DNA from: Locusta migratoria
Taxonomy: Eukaryota > Arthropoda > Insecta > Orthoptera > Acrididae
Assembly: GCA_026315105.1 (NCBI GenBank)
Contig: CM048755.1
Location: forward strand, 756,233,301-756,297,300
Direction of reading: 5' to 3'
DNA length: 64,000 nucleotides
The notes under the pieces were generated by a model that saw only the letters and a list, made by a program, of their open reading frames with translations, was not told the DNA's origin and did not search any database. This document shows, one piece after another, positions 1 to 10,200 of this stretch. Each line of letters begins with the position of its first letter. The first letter of the stretch is position 1. A program made the position numbers and the translations under genes.

Positions 1-906
1 CCAGCTGCGGTTGGACTTGTCCCAGGACTCCAAAGCCTCTGTTGCACAGACGACTCTGCGTCAACAGTTCCAGGCCCTTCTAGATTCCTACCATGGCGCT
101 GAATTTATATACACCGATGGCTCCCTAGTCGATGGCCATGTTGGGTATGCCTATACCCATGGCCAGCATATAGAACAACGTTCATTGCCCTGTGGGAGTA
201 GTGTGTTTACGGCGGAACTTGTCGCCATTTGGCGGGCCCTTGAACACCTCAGAGCCTGCCCCGGGGAGTCTGTGGTTATCTGTACTGACTCCCTGAGTGG
301 TCTGCACGCCCTTAACCATTGTTTCCCAAAACATCCTTTGGTACGGGCCATTCAGGAAGGTGTATACAGACTATATACATCTGGTCGCACTGTGGTCTTC
401 CTTTGGACTCCAGGCCACGTTGGAATAAAATGAAATGAACGTGTTGACCACTGGCGAAGGAGGCTACTACCTCAACTATGCTGGAAATCGGTCTCCAGGA
501 GAGGGATCTCCGGGCGGTGCACAATCAGAAGGTTTTAAGCCTTTGGAACACAGAGTGGGCTGAATCGAACGCATCAAATAAGCTCCATGCTGTTAAGCCT
601 ACTACGGCAATGTGGAGGTCCTCCCTGCGAGCCTCTCGTAGGGAGTCCGTTGTAATCTGCCGACTACGCATTGGCCATACGTGGTTAACACACGGCCACC
701 TCTTGCGTCGAGAGGGCCCACCAGTTTGTCGTTGTGGCGCCCAGCTGACTGTGGTGCACTTACTGTTGCATTGTCCGTTTTTAGCCGCTTTGCGGCAGTC
801 CTTTAGCCTACAAGATTCGCTGCCATCAGTTTTAGGTGACAATGCCTCCTTGGCTACTACTGTTTTAAATTTTATTCGCACCTCTGGTTTCTACCCTTCC
901 ATTTAA
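1..906 (+). pseudogene. ORF2 C-terminal remnant (RNase H and finger) of E1
   Basis: The first frame covers RNase H: IYTDGSLVDGHVGYAY near 105, the FTAELVAIWRAL glutamate segment, and ICTDSLSGL with the next acidic residue. It continues to WTPGHVGIK and then a TGA at 431, where intact copies read GIPGNE. The frame then shifts, and the rest is read from about 478. That part has the conserved CRLRIGHTWLTHGHLLRR block and the CRCGAQLTVVHLLLHC finger (CxC-x7-H-x4-C). The natural stop is at 904-906. The shift and stop make this a dead copy. Its nearest relatives in the window are E9 and E5. Confidence 0.88.
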
Positions 907-1258
907 TGGAAGGCGCTTCTGAGTGATTCACAGACTCTCATTTTTACACTGTTTTTAAGTTACTTGATAGCCTCTACCTTTTTGGTTGAGGTGGTTTTTT
1001 AGTGTGGCTCGCTCATCCGTTTTTATCCTGGTGATCAGCCGGCCATTGCATTCTGCTGTGAAATTGTCCTTTTAACCCTTTTGTGCAGTCCTCTGTGTAT
1101 AAGTGTAGTATTTGTCTTTCTTTTACATTCCAGGAATTCTCTAATCCTAGTTCTCTGTGTTTGTGTTCTATCACATGTTACATCAGTGCCTGGAACAGGG
1201 GACTGATGACCTTGTAGTTTGGTCCCCTATAAACAACAACAACAACAACAACAACAAC
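907..1258 (+). other. 3'UTR of E1 with two hairpins and (AAC)n tail
   Basis: The upper hairpin pairs TGGCTCGCT (about 1004) with AGCCGGCCA (about 1037), with one mismatch. The terminal hairpin pairs GGGGACT at 1198-1204 with GGTCCCC at 1221-1227. The tail follows five bases later. Confidence 0.75.
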
Positions 1259-2369
1259 CATCACTCCCCACAAGTCCCTGAATACGTTTCAGGGAGTAAT
1301 TTTCCATAGGCATTTTTTGCTCCAGGCGGACGACGAGCTACGGACAAACCTTGAACGACGAGGCGTTTATTTTATCCGGCGCATCCATAGGGGCCCAAAG
1401 GATAATAGGGTCGCAACTGGTGCCTTCATCTTGGCCTTTGAGGGTGATACATTGCCCGAAAAGGTCAAGGTGATGGTTTACCATGTTGACGTGCGGCCTT
1501 ATATTCCTTCCCCTGTGAGGTGCTTCCAATGCTGGAAGTTCAGCCACATGTCTTCCCGTTGCATGTCCAGTGCTACATGTAGGGACTGCGGGCGTCCAGC
1601 ACATCCGGGCGCCCCATGTACACTGCCTCCCATCTGCGACAACTGTGGTCAGAACCAACCTCCCTGCTCGTCTCAATGTCCCTTACTTCAACGGGAACGG
1701 AAAATTACTGAGTACAAAACCCTGGACCGTGCATCGTATAATGAGGCGAAGAAGAAATTTGACCGTGTGCAACCTGTTACTATGAGCAACTCGTTCGCAG
1801 CAGTAACGTCGTCACCACTCTCCTTGGCGGCGGCAGTATTTTCTACTTCTACTTAAACTGTTTCTGTGCGCCAACCTAAGCCTGCCCCCACGGAGGTTGG
1901 GGGCCATCCTTCCACTGCTCCCAAGGCGAAAGCTTCGGGGTCAGCTACCAACTCTCCACCGGAGAAAGAATAACCTTCTCCGGCTTCCCTCACACGGAAG
2001 GGGTCCCTTGGGACTCTCCCTTCCACCAGCGTCGATATCGACACTAACCAGCAGCAGGCGCGCTCGCCGACTGCTGGTCGCAGGGCTTCACGCTGCTCCT
2101 CAGTTCCTGTGGCTGAGTCTGAGAAGCACCTTCCACCGGCGAAGTCCCCGAGGGAACGGAGGGGTAAACAAAGACAGAAGAAGACCATGACAAAAGAGTC
2201 CACGGTGGCTTCTGTGCCACCACCACCCTCCACCTCCCCCTCTACTTCCGAGGATGAGGTGGAGATTCTTGCGTCACCCTAGGACCTCTCTCTCAGGAAC
2301 GCTCTTGATAAAACGAACAGTCCATATGACGAGCCTAGACCGGTGGATGCAAGTGATGCCGAGTTATAG
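1259..2369 (+). pseudogene. ORF1 (gag-like, Cys/His knuckle) remnant of E2
   Basis: It lacks the N-terminal third. The readable frame 1317-1856 has the conserved core VATGAFILAFEGDTLPEKVK and three Cys/His clusters: CFQCWKFSHMSSRC, CRDCGRPAHPGAPC and CDNCGQNQPPCSSQC. The first two fit CX2CX4HX4C; the third does not. A stop at 1854 and frameshifts break the proline- and charge-rich C-terminal part. The acidic ending, with EDEVEILAS-like sequence, can still be followed to TAG at 2367-2369. ORF1 proteins of this group bind nucleic acid and form the RNP; that role is inferred from the family. Confidence 0.8.
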
Positions 2370-2389
2370 CCCACCAACTTGTCTTATTC

Positions 2390-4860
2390 ATGTCTTCCCA
2401 GCAATCGAACAATGTCATTCTCCAGTGGAACTGCGGCGGTTTCTTCCCCCACCTGGCTGAGCTACGGCAGCTTCTGAGCAAGACGCCTGCTTTCTGCATT
2501 AATCTCTAGGAAACCTGGTTTCTGGCAATGCGGACCCCTGCCCTTCGTGGCTACAGGAGATTTTACTGCAATCGTAAGACAGTGCCGTGGTGGTCGCCAG
2601 AGGTCGCTGAGGCCATTAAAGACCGCAGGCAGGCCTTAACAGCGATACAAATGGCACCCCTCTCAGGAGCACCTCATTAATTTTAAACTACTTCGCGCTC
2701 GTGCTCGCCGGCTAATAAGAAGATGGAAACAGGAGTGGTGGGAGAGGTACGTTTCCACTATTGGGACAGGTACCTCAGCCTTGCAGGTCTGGAGTAAGAT
2801 CAGGCGGCTACAGGGATTACAGACACCATCGGGAATCCCTGGGATCTCCACGAATGGAGTCATATGTACGGACACGGCCACTCTTTCAGAGATGTTTGCC
2901 GAGCATTATTCTCGTGCCTTTGCCTCTGCAAATTATCCACCGGCCTTCCGTGCAGTGAAGGAGAGGGTAGAACACCAGTCTCTCTCCTTTCGTACCAGCC
3001 GCTCTGAATCTTACAACACTCCCTTTACTGAGTGGGAGCTCCTCAGTGCTCTTCGACAATGTCCTGACACGGCTCCTGGGCCTGATAGCATCCATAGCCA
3101 AATGCTGAAACATCTCTCAGCAGATAGTCAGCATAACCTACTTGTGGTCTATAACCGCATTTGGTGTGATGGTGTTTTCCCGTCAGGGTGGCGGGAGAGT
3201 ATCATCATCCCAGTGCTTAAGCCCGACAAACATCCTCTTTCATTGGATAGCTATCGGCCCATTAACCTGACTAACGTGCCATGCAAACTGCTGGAGCGGA
3301 TGGTCAGTCGGAGGTTGTGTTGGATTCTTGAGACTCGGGGATTATTGGCTCCATGCCAGGGCGGTTTTCGCCAGGGTGGATCACCCACCAATAATCTGGT
3401 GTACCTCGAGTCTGCAATCCGCAAAGCCTTTTCCCGGCGCTAACACCTTGTTGCCATCTTCTTCGATATGCACAAAGCATACGATACCACCTGGCAACGC
3501 CACATCCTCAACACTTTACATGACTGGGGCCTCCAAGGCTCCCTACCGATTTTTACCCAGAATTTTTTAGCTGTCCGTACCTTTCGTGTTCAAATTGGAG
3601 CCTCCCTGAGCGCCTCTCATATCCAGGAGAATGGCCTACCTCAGGGCTCGGTTTTAAGCGTTCCATTATTTTTAGTTGCCATCAATGGTCTAGCGACAGC
3701 AGTTGGATCGTCGGTCTCCCCTTCTCTTTACACTGACGACTTTTGTATCTTTTTTATTTCCTGCAGCACCTAGGTTGCTGAGCGTAGGTTGCAAGGTGCT
3801 ATCCGGAAGGCACAGGCCTGGGCCCTAAGTCATGGCTTTGAGTTTTCTACCACCAAGACCAGAGTGATGCATTTCTGTCGGCGTCGGACCGTTCACCCTC
3901 ACCCAGAACTTTATCTTAACGATCTCCTGGACCCCATTCACAACTGTGGGGTCCGCATCGCGATGGGCGCTTTCTGCACCAGCCCGGTGACCAGTTTACT
4001 AGTGGAGGCAGGGATCCCACCTTTGGGGATCCAGCGCCAACACCTGCTCGCGGCTTATGCAGCCAATGTATATTGCTCCCCTGGCCACCCAAACCATCGT
4101 CTTCTCTTTTCGAATGTGGTCGTCGCCCACTATCATCGACGCCCCAGGTCAGGTCATACGATAGCCTATAGAGTTCGGTCCCTCCTCCTGGAACTTGAGT
4201 CTTTGCCCTTTCCATCTCCATATCGGGTACATGTGCGTCCACCTCCGTGGTGTTTGCCAAGGCCGTCTACTCGGCTGAACTTGGCCCATGGGCCCAAAGA
4301 CTCAGTTCCACTGGAGGTGCTCCGCCGTCAGTTCTTGGCTGTCATAGCAGAGTTCCGTGGTTATGACCTGGTCTACACCGATGGTTCAATGGTTGATGTC
4401 TGTGTGGGATTTGCCTATACTCACGGTGACCATGTGGAACAGCACTCTCTGCCGAATGGCTGCAGTGTTTACACTGCAGAGATGGTGGCCATTCACAGAG
4501 CTCTCATGCATATCCGGTCCTGCTCAGGCGAGTCTTTTGTTGCTTGCAGCGACTCGCTGAGCAGCCTCCAAGCTCTGGTGCAGTGTTACCCGCGGTCTAC
4601 CCTGGTGTTGGCCATTCAGGAGACACTTTATGCCGTTACACAGTCACGTTGGTATCCCGGGCAATGAACGTGTTGACAGGCTTGCCAAGCAGGCTGTTGG
4701 TATGTCCAGTCTAGAGATCGGCCTCCCGGCTTCTGATCTCGGTTCATTGTTGCGCCAGTGAGTACGTCAGCTTTGGGATACTGGGTGGCGTAGCCTGAGC
4801 ACGGCTAACAAGCTCCGGGTGGTAAAGGAAACTACGGCTGCATGGCGTTCCTCCATGTGT
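2390..4860 (+). pseudogene. ORF2 remnant of E2, 5' part
   Basis: It starts at ATG 2390, eight residues before ILQWN as in the other copies. CAG became TAG near 2506. Nearly all of the endonuclease is then deleted: about 660 bp is gone at 2572-2580, where GCAATCGTA joins AAGACAGTGCC across a CGTA microhomology. RT follows from about 2780 to 3443, with GPDSIHSQMLKH, YRPINLTNVPCKLLERM and QGGFRQGG. Stops lie at 3441 and 3771. The YADD box reads YTDD at about 3730. A second deletion of about 255 bp at 3920 removes the RT thumb, and a 41-bp deletion near 4648 removes part of RNase H. The frame continues past E3 at 22558. Confidence 0.85.
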
Positions 4861-5029
4861 CCCCTCAGGGGCTCAGCATTAATTTGCTGAGTACGGGCTT
4901 GGCGAACCCGGGGTCCTGAGCTGTGGGCTGTGTCGCGCCAACAGTCCGCTACACCGTAAGCTCTGTGCATGCTTCAACGACCATCGTTCGGCGCGACGGT
5001 GGAACGTTGTACGTTTCAGAGCTCGGGGA
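4861..5029 (+). mobile_element. I-like LINE copy E3, first 169 bp of 5'UTR
   Basis: This is the 5' end of a complete copy, beginning CCCCTCAGGGGCTCAGC directly after the TSD in E2. The same start is seen at 33153, 44407 and 47772. It is cut at 5029 by E4 and continues at 11250-11262, with AGAGCTCGGGGA repeated on both sides of E4. Confidence 0.92.
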
Positions 5030-5694
5030 CCCCCCAGGGGGCCCACAGCTCTTTTGTGGGTACGTGAGTGGCGCGCACGGGTCCCCGAGCCATTGCGGCC
5101 TTCCTTCCTATTTCCCAGGCCGCTTTTCCTCACCCTGGTTCCCTCCCTTCCTAATCCTTTTTCCCACCCTACCCTTCTCCAACCCCGTCTCTAGGTGTTC
5201 TTGTGTTGATGGCCCGGCTATTCCCATGGTACTGTTGGTTTGGCAATTGTGTCTTTGTTTGCCGTGTTCACTGATTTCGGCCCAGTTAGGTCCCCATTGT
5301 GGTTTGACCTCCACGAAAATTTTCTGATTAAGTGTGAGCCATTTGGGGAAGAACTCCCAACCTAGCCCCTACGGCGCGGATTCCTACCCTTTCCTTCCAC
5401 ATCCCTTCCTCGCCGTAGCCCCCTCCCCCACTAGGTCACCAGCACGGTAGCCAGTCCGTGTGGTGGGGCTGTTATGTACCCTCATGGTTGAGCCCCCTGA
5501 ATTGCACAGGGATCACACTGCCGATGCCTGAGCTGTGACCTCCTCATGAATGCCAAGGAGTCGATGCTTGTCTTTGCGGGGCACCAGGACTCCCGGCAAT
5601 GGTCATCCTGCCAGGTGGCGTTGCTGTGGCTGGGTGGCGCCCTTGAGGAGAGCCCCTGTTTCGGAGTGGGTGGTATCGGGGCGGACATTCCGCA
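5030..5694 (+). promoter_or_regulatory. 5'UTR of E4
   Basis: It opens with a C/G hairpin (CCCCCC-A-GGGGG) followed by GTGGGTACG, related to the GCTGGGTACG of the other 5'UTR type. From about 5331 it changes to a module shared with E8 (GAGCCATTTGGGGAAG, CACGGTAGCCAGTCCGT), ending at the ORF1 ATG. LINEs of this clade use internal promoters in the 5'UTR. That role is inferred; no core promoter motif is certain here. Confidence 0.6.
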
Positions 5695-7226
5695 ATGAAG
5701 AGGAGACAAGCCTCAGAAAATCCTGGCTCTAAGTCAGGTGTCTCGAAGGTTGGAAGATTTAATTTCAGTAGATACGACCCCAAATCGTTTCCTTCCCTAA
5801 CTCAATCTTGGGGGGAACGAGGGTCCACAAAGCAGGCTGAGACTTATTCACCTAGATACTTAGTGTGTACCAGACAGGATGGGGAATCTTTCCAGGCAAC
5901 TAAGCCTTCCTTCTTCGTCGAACACCTCGAAGAAAGGTTTGGCGAAGTTGCCGGAATGTCGAAACTGCGCGACGGTTCGGTCCTAATACAGGCGGAGACC
6001 CCTGCTCAATCACGGAGCCTCTTAAAATGTGATCATTTAGGTGAAATTCCTGTCACAGTAACGCCCCACAAGTCCTTAAATAGGGTACAGGGGGTGATAT
6101 ACCATCGAGACCTTTTGCTACAGACAGATGATGAGTTACGCGAGCACCTACAACGACGCGGAATCCATTTTGTCCGGCGCGTATTTAGAGGACCCAAGGA
6201 TAATAGGGTGGCCACTGGCGCATTTGTCTTGGCCTTTGAGGGTGACAATCTGCCCGAAAAGGTCAAGGTCATGATGTATCGCTGTGACGTCCAGCCATAC
6301 ATCCCCCCTCCAATGCGATGTTTCAAGTGTTGGCGTTTCGGACACATGTCCTCTCGTTGCAACGCTGCTGCAACCTGTCGGGACTGTGGCCGTCCTTCAC
6401 ACCCGGACGCTGCCTGTACTCCTCCTCCTTACTGCGTCAACTGCAGTGGTCACCACTCTCCCTGTTCGCAGGACTGTCCCGCTCTACACAAAGAGCGGAA
6501 GATAGTAGAATATAAGACCTTGGACCGACTAACCTACTCAGAGGCTCGGAGGAAGTACGAAAAGCTGCATCCAGTGACTTTACTTTCTTCATATGCTGCA
6601 GCTACATCGATGGCGCCACAACCAGTGGCCACTTCTCGCACTGTTGTAACTCCATCTGTGGGCCCTATGGGCCGCCCCTCCACCTCGGCCTCCCAGTATC
6701 TGGAGGCACACCATCTTCTGCGGGGCCTATACTGCCCCCCACGTCGGGAGTGGTTACCCCTACTCCCCAGCCAGAAAAGGGTTCACCTTCTCTGGCTTCT
6801 TCTTCTGGGAAGGGAACCTGTTCTTCCATTCCACCTGTGTCACCACCGAAATTAGACTCCAGCCAGCGGCTGAAGGACACTCGGCCAGAACGCCGCCTGG
6901 CTCCTCAGTCTTCCCACGCTCCTCAAGCCCCGCCGGAGAAACCCCCCTCCTCCGGTAGGCCCAAGGAACGACGGGAAGACAAAAAAGAAAAGAAGGAAAA
7001 GACAGTAAAGCGCAAGGAAACGCTGGCGGCCTCGGTGCCCCCAACCCTTGCACGTGACACACCGGAGGATGAGGTCATCCTTCTTGCGACGCCCGAAGAT
7101 CTGGCCTTCGCAGATCTCGGGGATGCCATGGAGACGGAGGATCAGACTTCACAGCCAAAGACGAGTGCTCCTGCCATCCCTCTTCCATCTTCATCTTCAT
7201 GCACCGTCAACCAGGAGACAGTCTGA
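5695..7226 (+). pseudogene. ORF1 (gag-like, Cys/His knuckle) of E4, one frameshift
   Basis: It starts at ATG 5695 (MKRRQASENPG). The frame is open to 6855 and covers an N-terminal block (FPSLTQSW, SPRYLVCTRQDGESF, FFVEHLEERFGEV). The core VATGAFVLAFEGDNLPEKVK and knuckles CFKCWRFGHMSSRC, CRDCGRPSHPDAAC and CVNCSGHHSPCSQDC follow. Around 6670-6760 the reading shifts to the frame that carries the Pro/Ser-rich and Lys-rich tail and the acidic end DTPEDEVILLATPEDLAF, stopping with TGA at 7224-7226. The shift looks like decay, not programmed frameshifting, because related copies shift at different places. The stop overlaps the ORF2 start by 28 nt. Confidence 0.82.
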
Positions 7227-10200
7227 TCCTCCAATGGAATTGTGGAGGATTTTTCGGTCACTTGGCCGAATTGCGTCAGCTGATGAGCTCTTTTCCACCA
7301 CTTTGTGTTGCTCTCCAGGAAACCTGGTTTCCTAGTGATCGGACCCCCACCCTTCGGGGCTACCGGGGGTACTTCAATAACCGCACCATCTACAATAGGG
7401 TGTCGGGCGGGGTATGTCTATATGTACATACCTCTGCCTATAGTTCCCCAGTGCCACTTCACACAGCCCTGGAGGCTGTCGCTGTCAGGGTTCGAGCATC
7501 ACGGGACATTACCATCTGTTCCCTTTATCTCCCTCCTGATGCAGCAGTGGCACCAGCTGACCTGGCAGCCTTGATCGGTCAACTTCCTTCACCATTTCTT
7601 ATTCTAGGAGATTTTAACGCACATCACCCCCTATGGGGGAGCAACGTGACTACAGGACGTGGTCGAGACTTTGAACTACTTTTTACCCAACTTGACCTTT
7701 GTATTCTTAATACAGGAGCTCCTACCCATTTTAGTTTGGCCCATGGCACCTTTTCCGCCATAGACCTTTCTGTATGTAGTCCGGGCTTACGTCCACTCCT
7801 TAACTGGTGGGTCCATGATGACCTTTGTGGAAGCGACCACTTTCCCATCTTCCTTTCGCTTCCCCACCACCAACGCCACGCACGCCTACCCCGCTGGTCC
7901 TTCCACAGGGCCGACTGGGCAGCATACACTTCTGCTGCAACGTTGGATACCCCTCTCCCTGCTGATGCGACAATGGCTGTTGAGCAAATTATTTCCATTG
8001 TCGTTTCTGCTGCTGAGTCCGCGATACCATCTTCTTCTGCCTTACCTCGGCGAAGACCAGTGCCCTGGTGGTCACCGGAGATAGCAGCAGCTATCCGCAA
8101 TCGCCGCAGGGCTCTGCAGCAGTACCGGCGCCACCCCACCCTTGACCACCTGGTTGCATTTAAGCGTCTTCGGGCCCAGACACGCCGGCTTATCCGGCAG
8201 CGCAAGCAAGCATGCTGGGAGGAATATGTATCCACAATTGGACCCCGTGTCTCTTCTAGCCAGATTTGGACAAAGATTCGTCGTATATCAGGTCACCATC
8301 CGCCGACAGGGGTCGCGGGTCTCTCTATCCACGGTACAATCCATACCGACCCGACCATCATTGCCGAGTATTTTGCAGCGCACTTTGCTCTTAATTCGGC
8401 GTCCACTGCCTACAGCCAAGGTTTTTGTACCTTAAAAGAGCGGGCTGAGCGAAGGCAGTTGGTATTTCGCACAAACCGCCAAGAGCCATACAATGCGCCA
8501 TTTACAGAGTGGGAATTTCAAACTATTCTTGCCAGTTGCCCCAATACATCCGCAGGACCGGACCGAATCCACTGTCAAATGCTGAAACATCTTTCTGAAC
8601 ACTCGCAACGCCATCTTTTGGATTTCTTTAATCGTCTCTGGGTCGAGGGAGCATACCCGTCCCAATGGCAGGAGAGTATCGTTATTCCTCTGTTAAAACC
8701 AGGTGCAGATCCATTGAACGTTGACTGTTACCTTCCCATAAGCCTCACAAACGTTCTTTGTAAACTTTTTGAACGTTTGGTGAGCCGGCGACTTCTGTGG
8801 GTTCTCGAGTATCGGGGTCTGCTCACCCCACAACAAGGTGCCATTGATAACCTTCTCTCTTTGGAGTCGGCGATCCGTACTGCTTTCGCCCGACGTCACC
8901 ATCTCGTCGCCATATTTTTCGACCTCCGGAAAGCATATGACACGGCATGGCGCCATCACATCCTTGCCACGCTACATGGGTGGGGTCTTCGTGGCTCCCT
9001 CCCACTTTTTATTCAGAATTTTTTACTTTCGCGCCGCTTTAGAGTCCGCATTGGCACCTCCTTCAGTTCCTCCCATATCCAAGAGAATGGGGTACCACAA
9101 GGGTCCGTCCTCAGTGTACCCCTCTTCTTAGTGGCCATTAATGGCCTAGTGGCTGCAGTGGGGCCATCGGTTTCCTGCTCCCTCTATGCAGACGACTTTT
9201 GCATGTACTATTCCACTGCTAGTACAAGTGTAGCTGAACGACGACTGCAGGCAGCCATCCATCGGGCGCAGAATTGGGCCTCTGCCCATGGTTTCACATT
9301 TTCCCCTGCAAAAACTAGGGTAATGCACTTTTGTCGCCAACGGGCGGTACATCCGCATCCAGAGCTCTACCTTGATGGTGAGCTCCTTCAGGTTGTGGAC
9401 ACACACCGCTTCCTGGGTCTCCTTTTCGACTCACGTTTGACATGGCTCCCTCATCTGCGCCAGCTTAAGCAACGGTGTTCCCGGTATTTGGACATCCTTC
9501 GTTGCCTCAGCCATACTGTCTGGGGGGCAGCACGCCCTGTCCTCCTGCGGCTGTACAATGCTCTGGTGCAGTCACGTCTAGACTACGGAAGCCAGGTCTA
9601 CGGCTCAGCCTCTCCATCTGCACTGCGAGTTCTCGACCCAGTGCATCATACAGGCATCCGTCTGGCCACTGGAGCCTTTCGTACAAGCCCTGTCACAAGT
9701 CTCTTGGCAGAGGCTGGATTCGCCCCGTTGCGATACCGGCGCCAACAACTACTCGCCCAGTATGCTGCTAGAGTTCACTGTACCCCTCGGCATCCGAATA
9801 ACAGACTCCTCTTTCCGGGGGAGGTTACTCGTTTGCCGCAGAGGCGACCTCGGTCGGGACTCCCGATAGCAGCGCGTGTCCAATCGCTACTGTCGACCGT
9901 GGACTCCTTACCTCTTAACCGTCCCTTCTGCTCGACTTTCCATGCTCCTCCCTGGACCGTTCCTCGGCCGCGGATTCGGCTGGATCTTTCCCGTGAGCCG
10001 AAGACCTCTACTTCTCCTCTGGTCCTACGGCATCAGTTTTATGCACTGCTCCGTGAGTTCAGTAACTCTGAGGTCATTTATACAGACGGTTCTTCAGATG
10101 GCGACCACACTGGTTATGCATACATCCATGGCGCCCATGTTGAACAACGCTCTTTGCCACCCGGCAGCAGCGTCTTCACTGCAGAACTGGTGGCTATATA

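Larger units (their letters stand above)
1..1258 (+). mobile_element. I-like LINE copy E1, 3' part
   Basis: The copy enters from the left edge inside ORF2. It runs through the RNase H domain, the C-terminal finger and the 3'UTR, and ends in (AAC)n at 1232-1258. It joins directly to the middle of another copy's ORF1 at 1259. Either E1 inserted into E2's ORF1, or E2 is 5'-truncated and landed in E1's tail. The left end is outside the window, so no TSD can be checked. Confidence 0.9.
1259..4860 (+). mobile_element. I-like LINE copy E2, left part
   Basis: It starts in mid-ORF1 and runs into ORF2. It is cut at 4860, where E3 inserted, and resumes at 22558. The 12-bp sequence TCCTCCATGTGT stands at 4849-4860 and again at 22558-22569, a TSD for the E3/E5 insertion. 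Codons before and after the gap join into the conserved block reached by E8 near 58880. E2 belongs to the same subgroup as E8 and E10, by ORF2 sequence and 3'UTR. Confidence 0.9.

Noticed and set aside
1232..1258. (AAC)n tracts as independent microsatellites or CRISPR-like repeats
   Set aside because: Each tract sits at the 3' end of a LINE copy, just after the terminal hairpin, and marks its boundary.
5108..5327. Frames in the 5'UTR of E4 as an extra small ORF
   Set aside because: They are not conserved in the other 5'UTRs, and the composition is C/T-rich untranslated sequence.
6670..6860. Programmed frameshift in ORF1 of E4
   Set aside because: Related copies lose frame at other points in the same linker, and E10 reads through without any shift, so this is ordinary decay.
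7624..8235. Long minus-strand reading frames opposite ORF2, such as this one of 203 codons
   Set aside because: They lie antisense to conserved coding blocks, recur at the same place in each copy, and show no motif of their own. They follow from codon composition of the plus strand.
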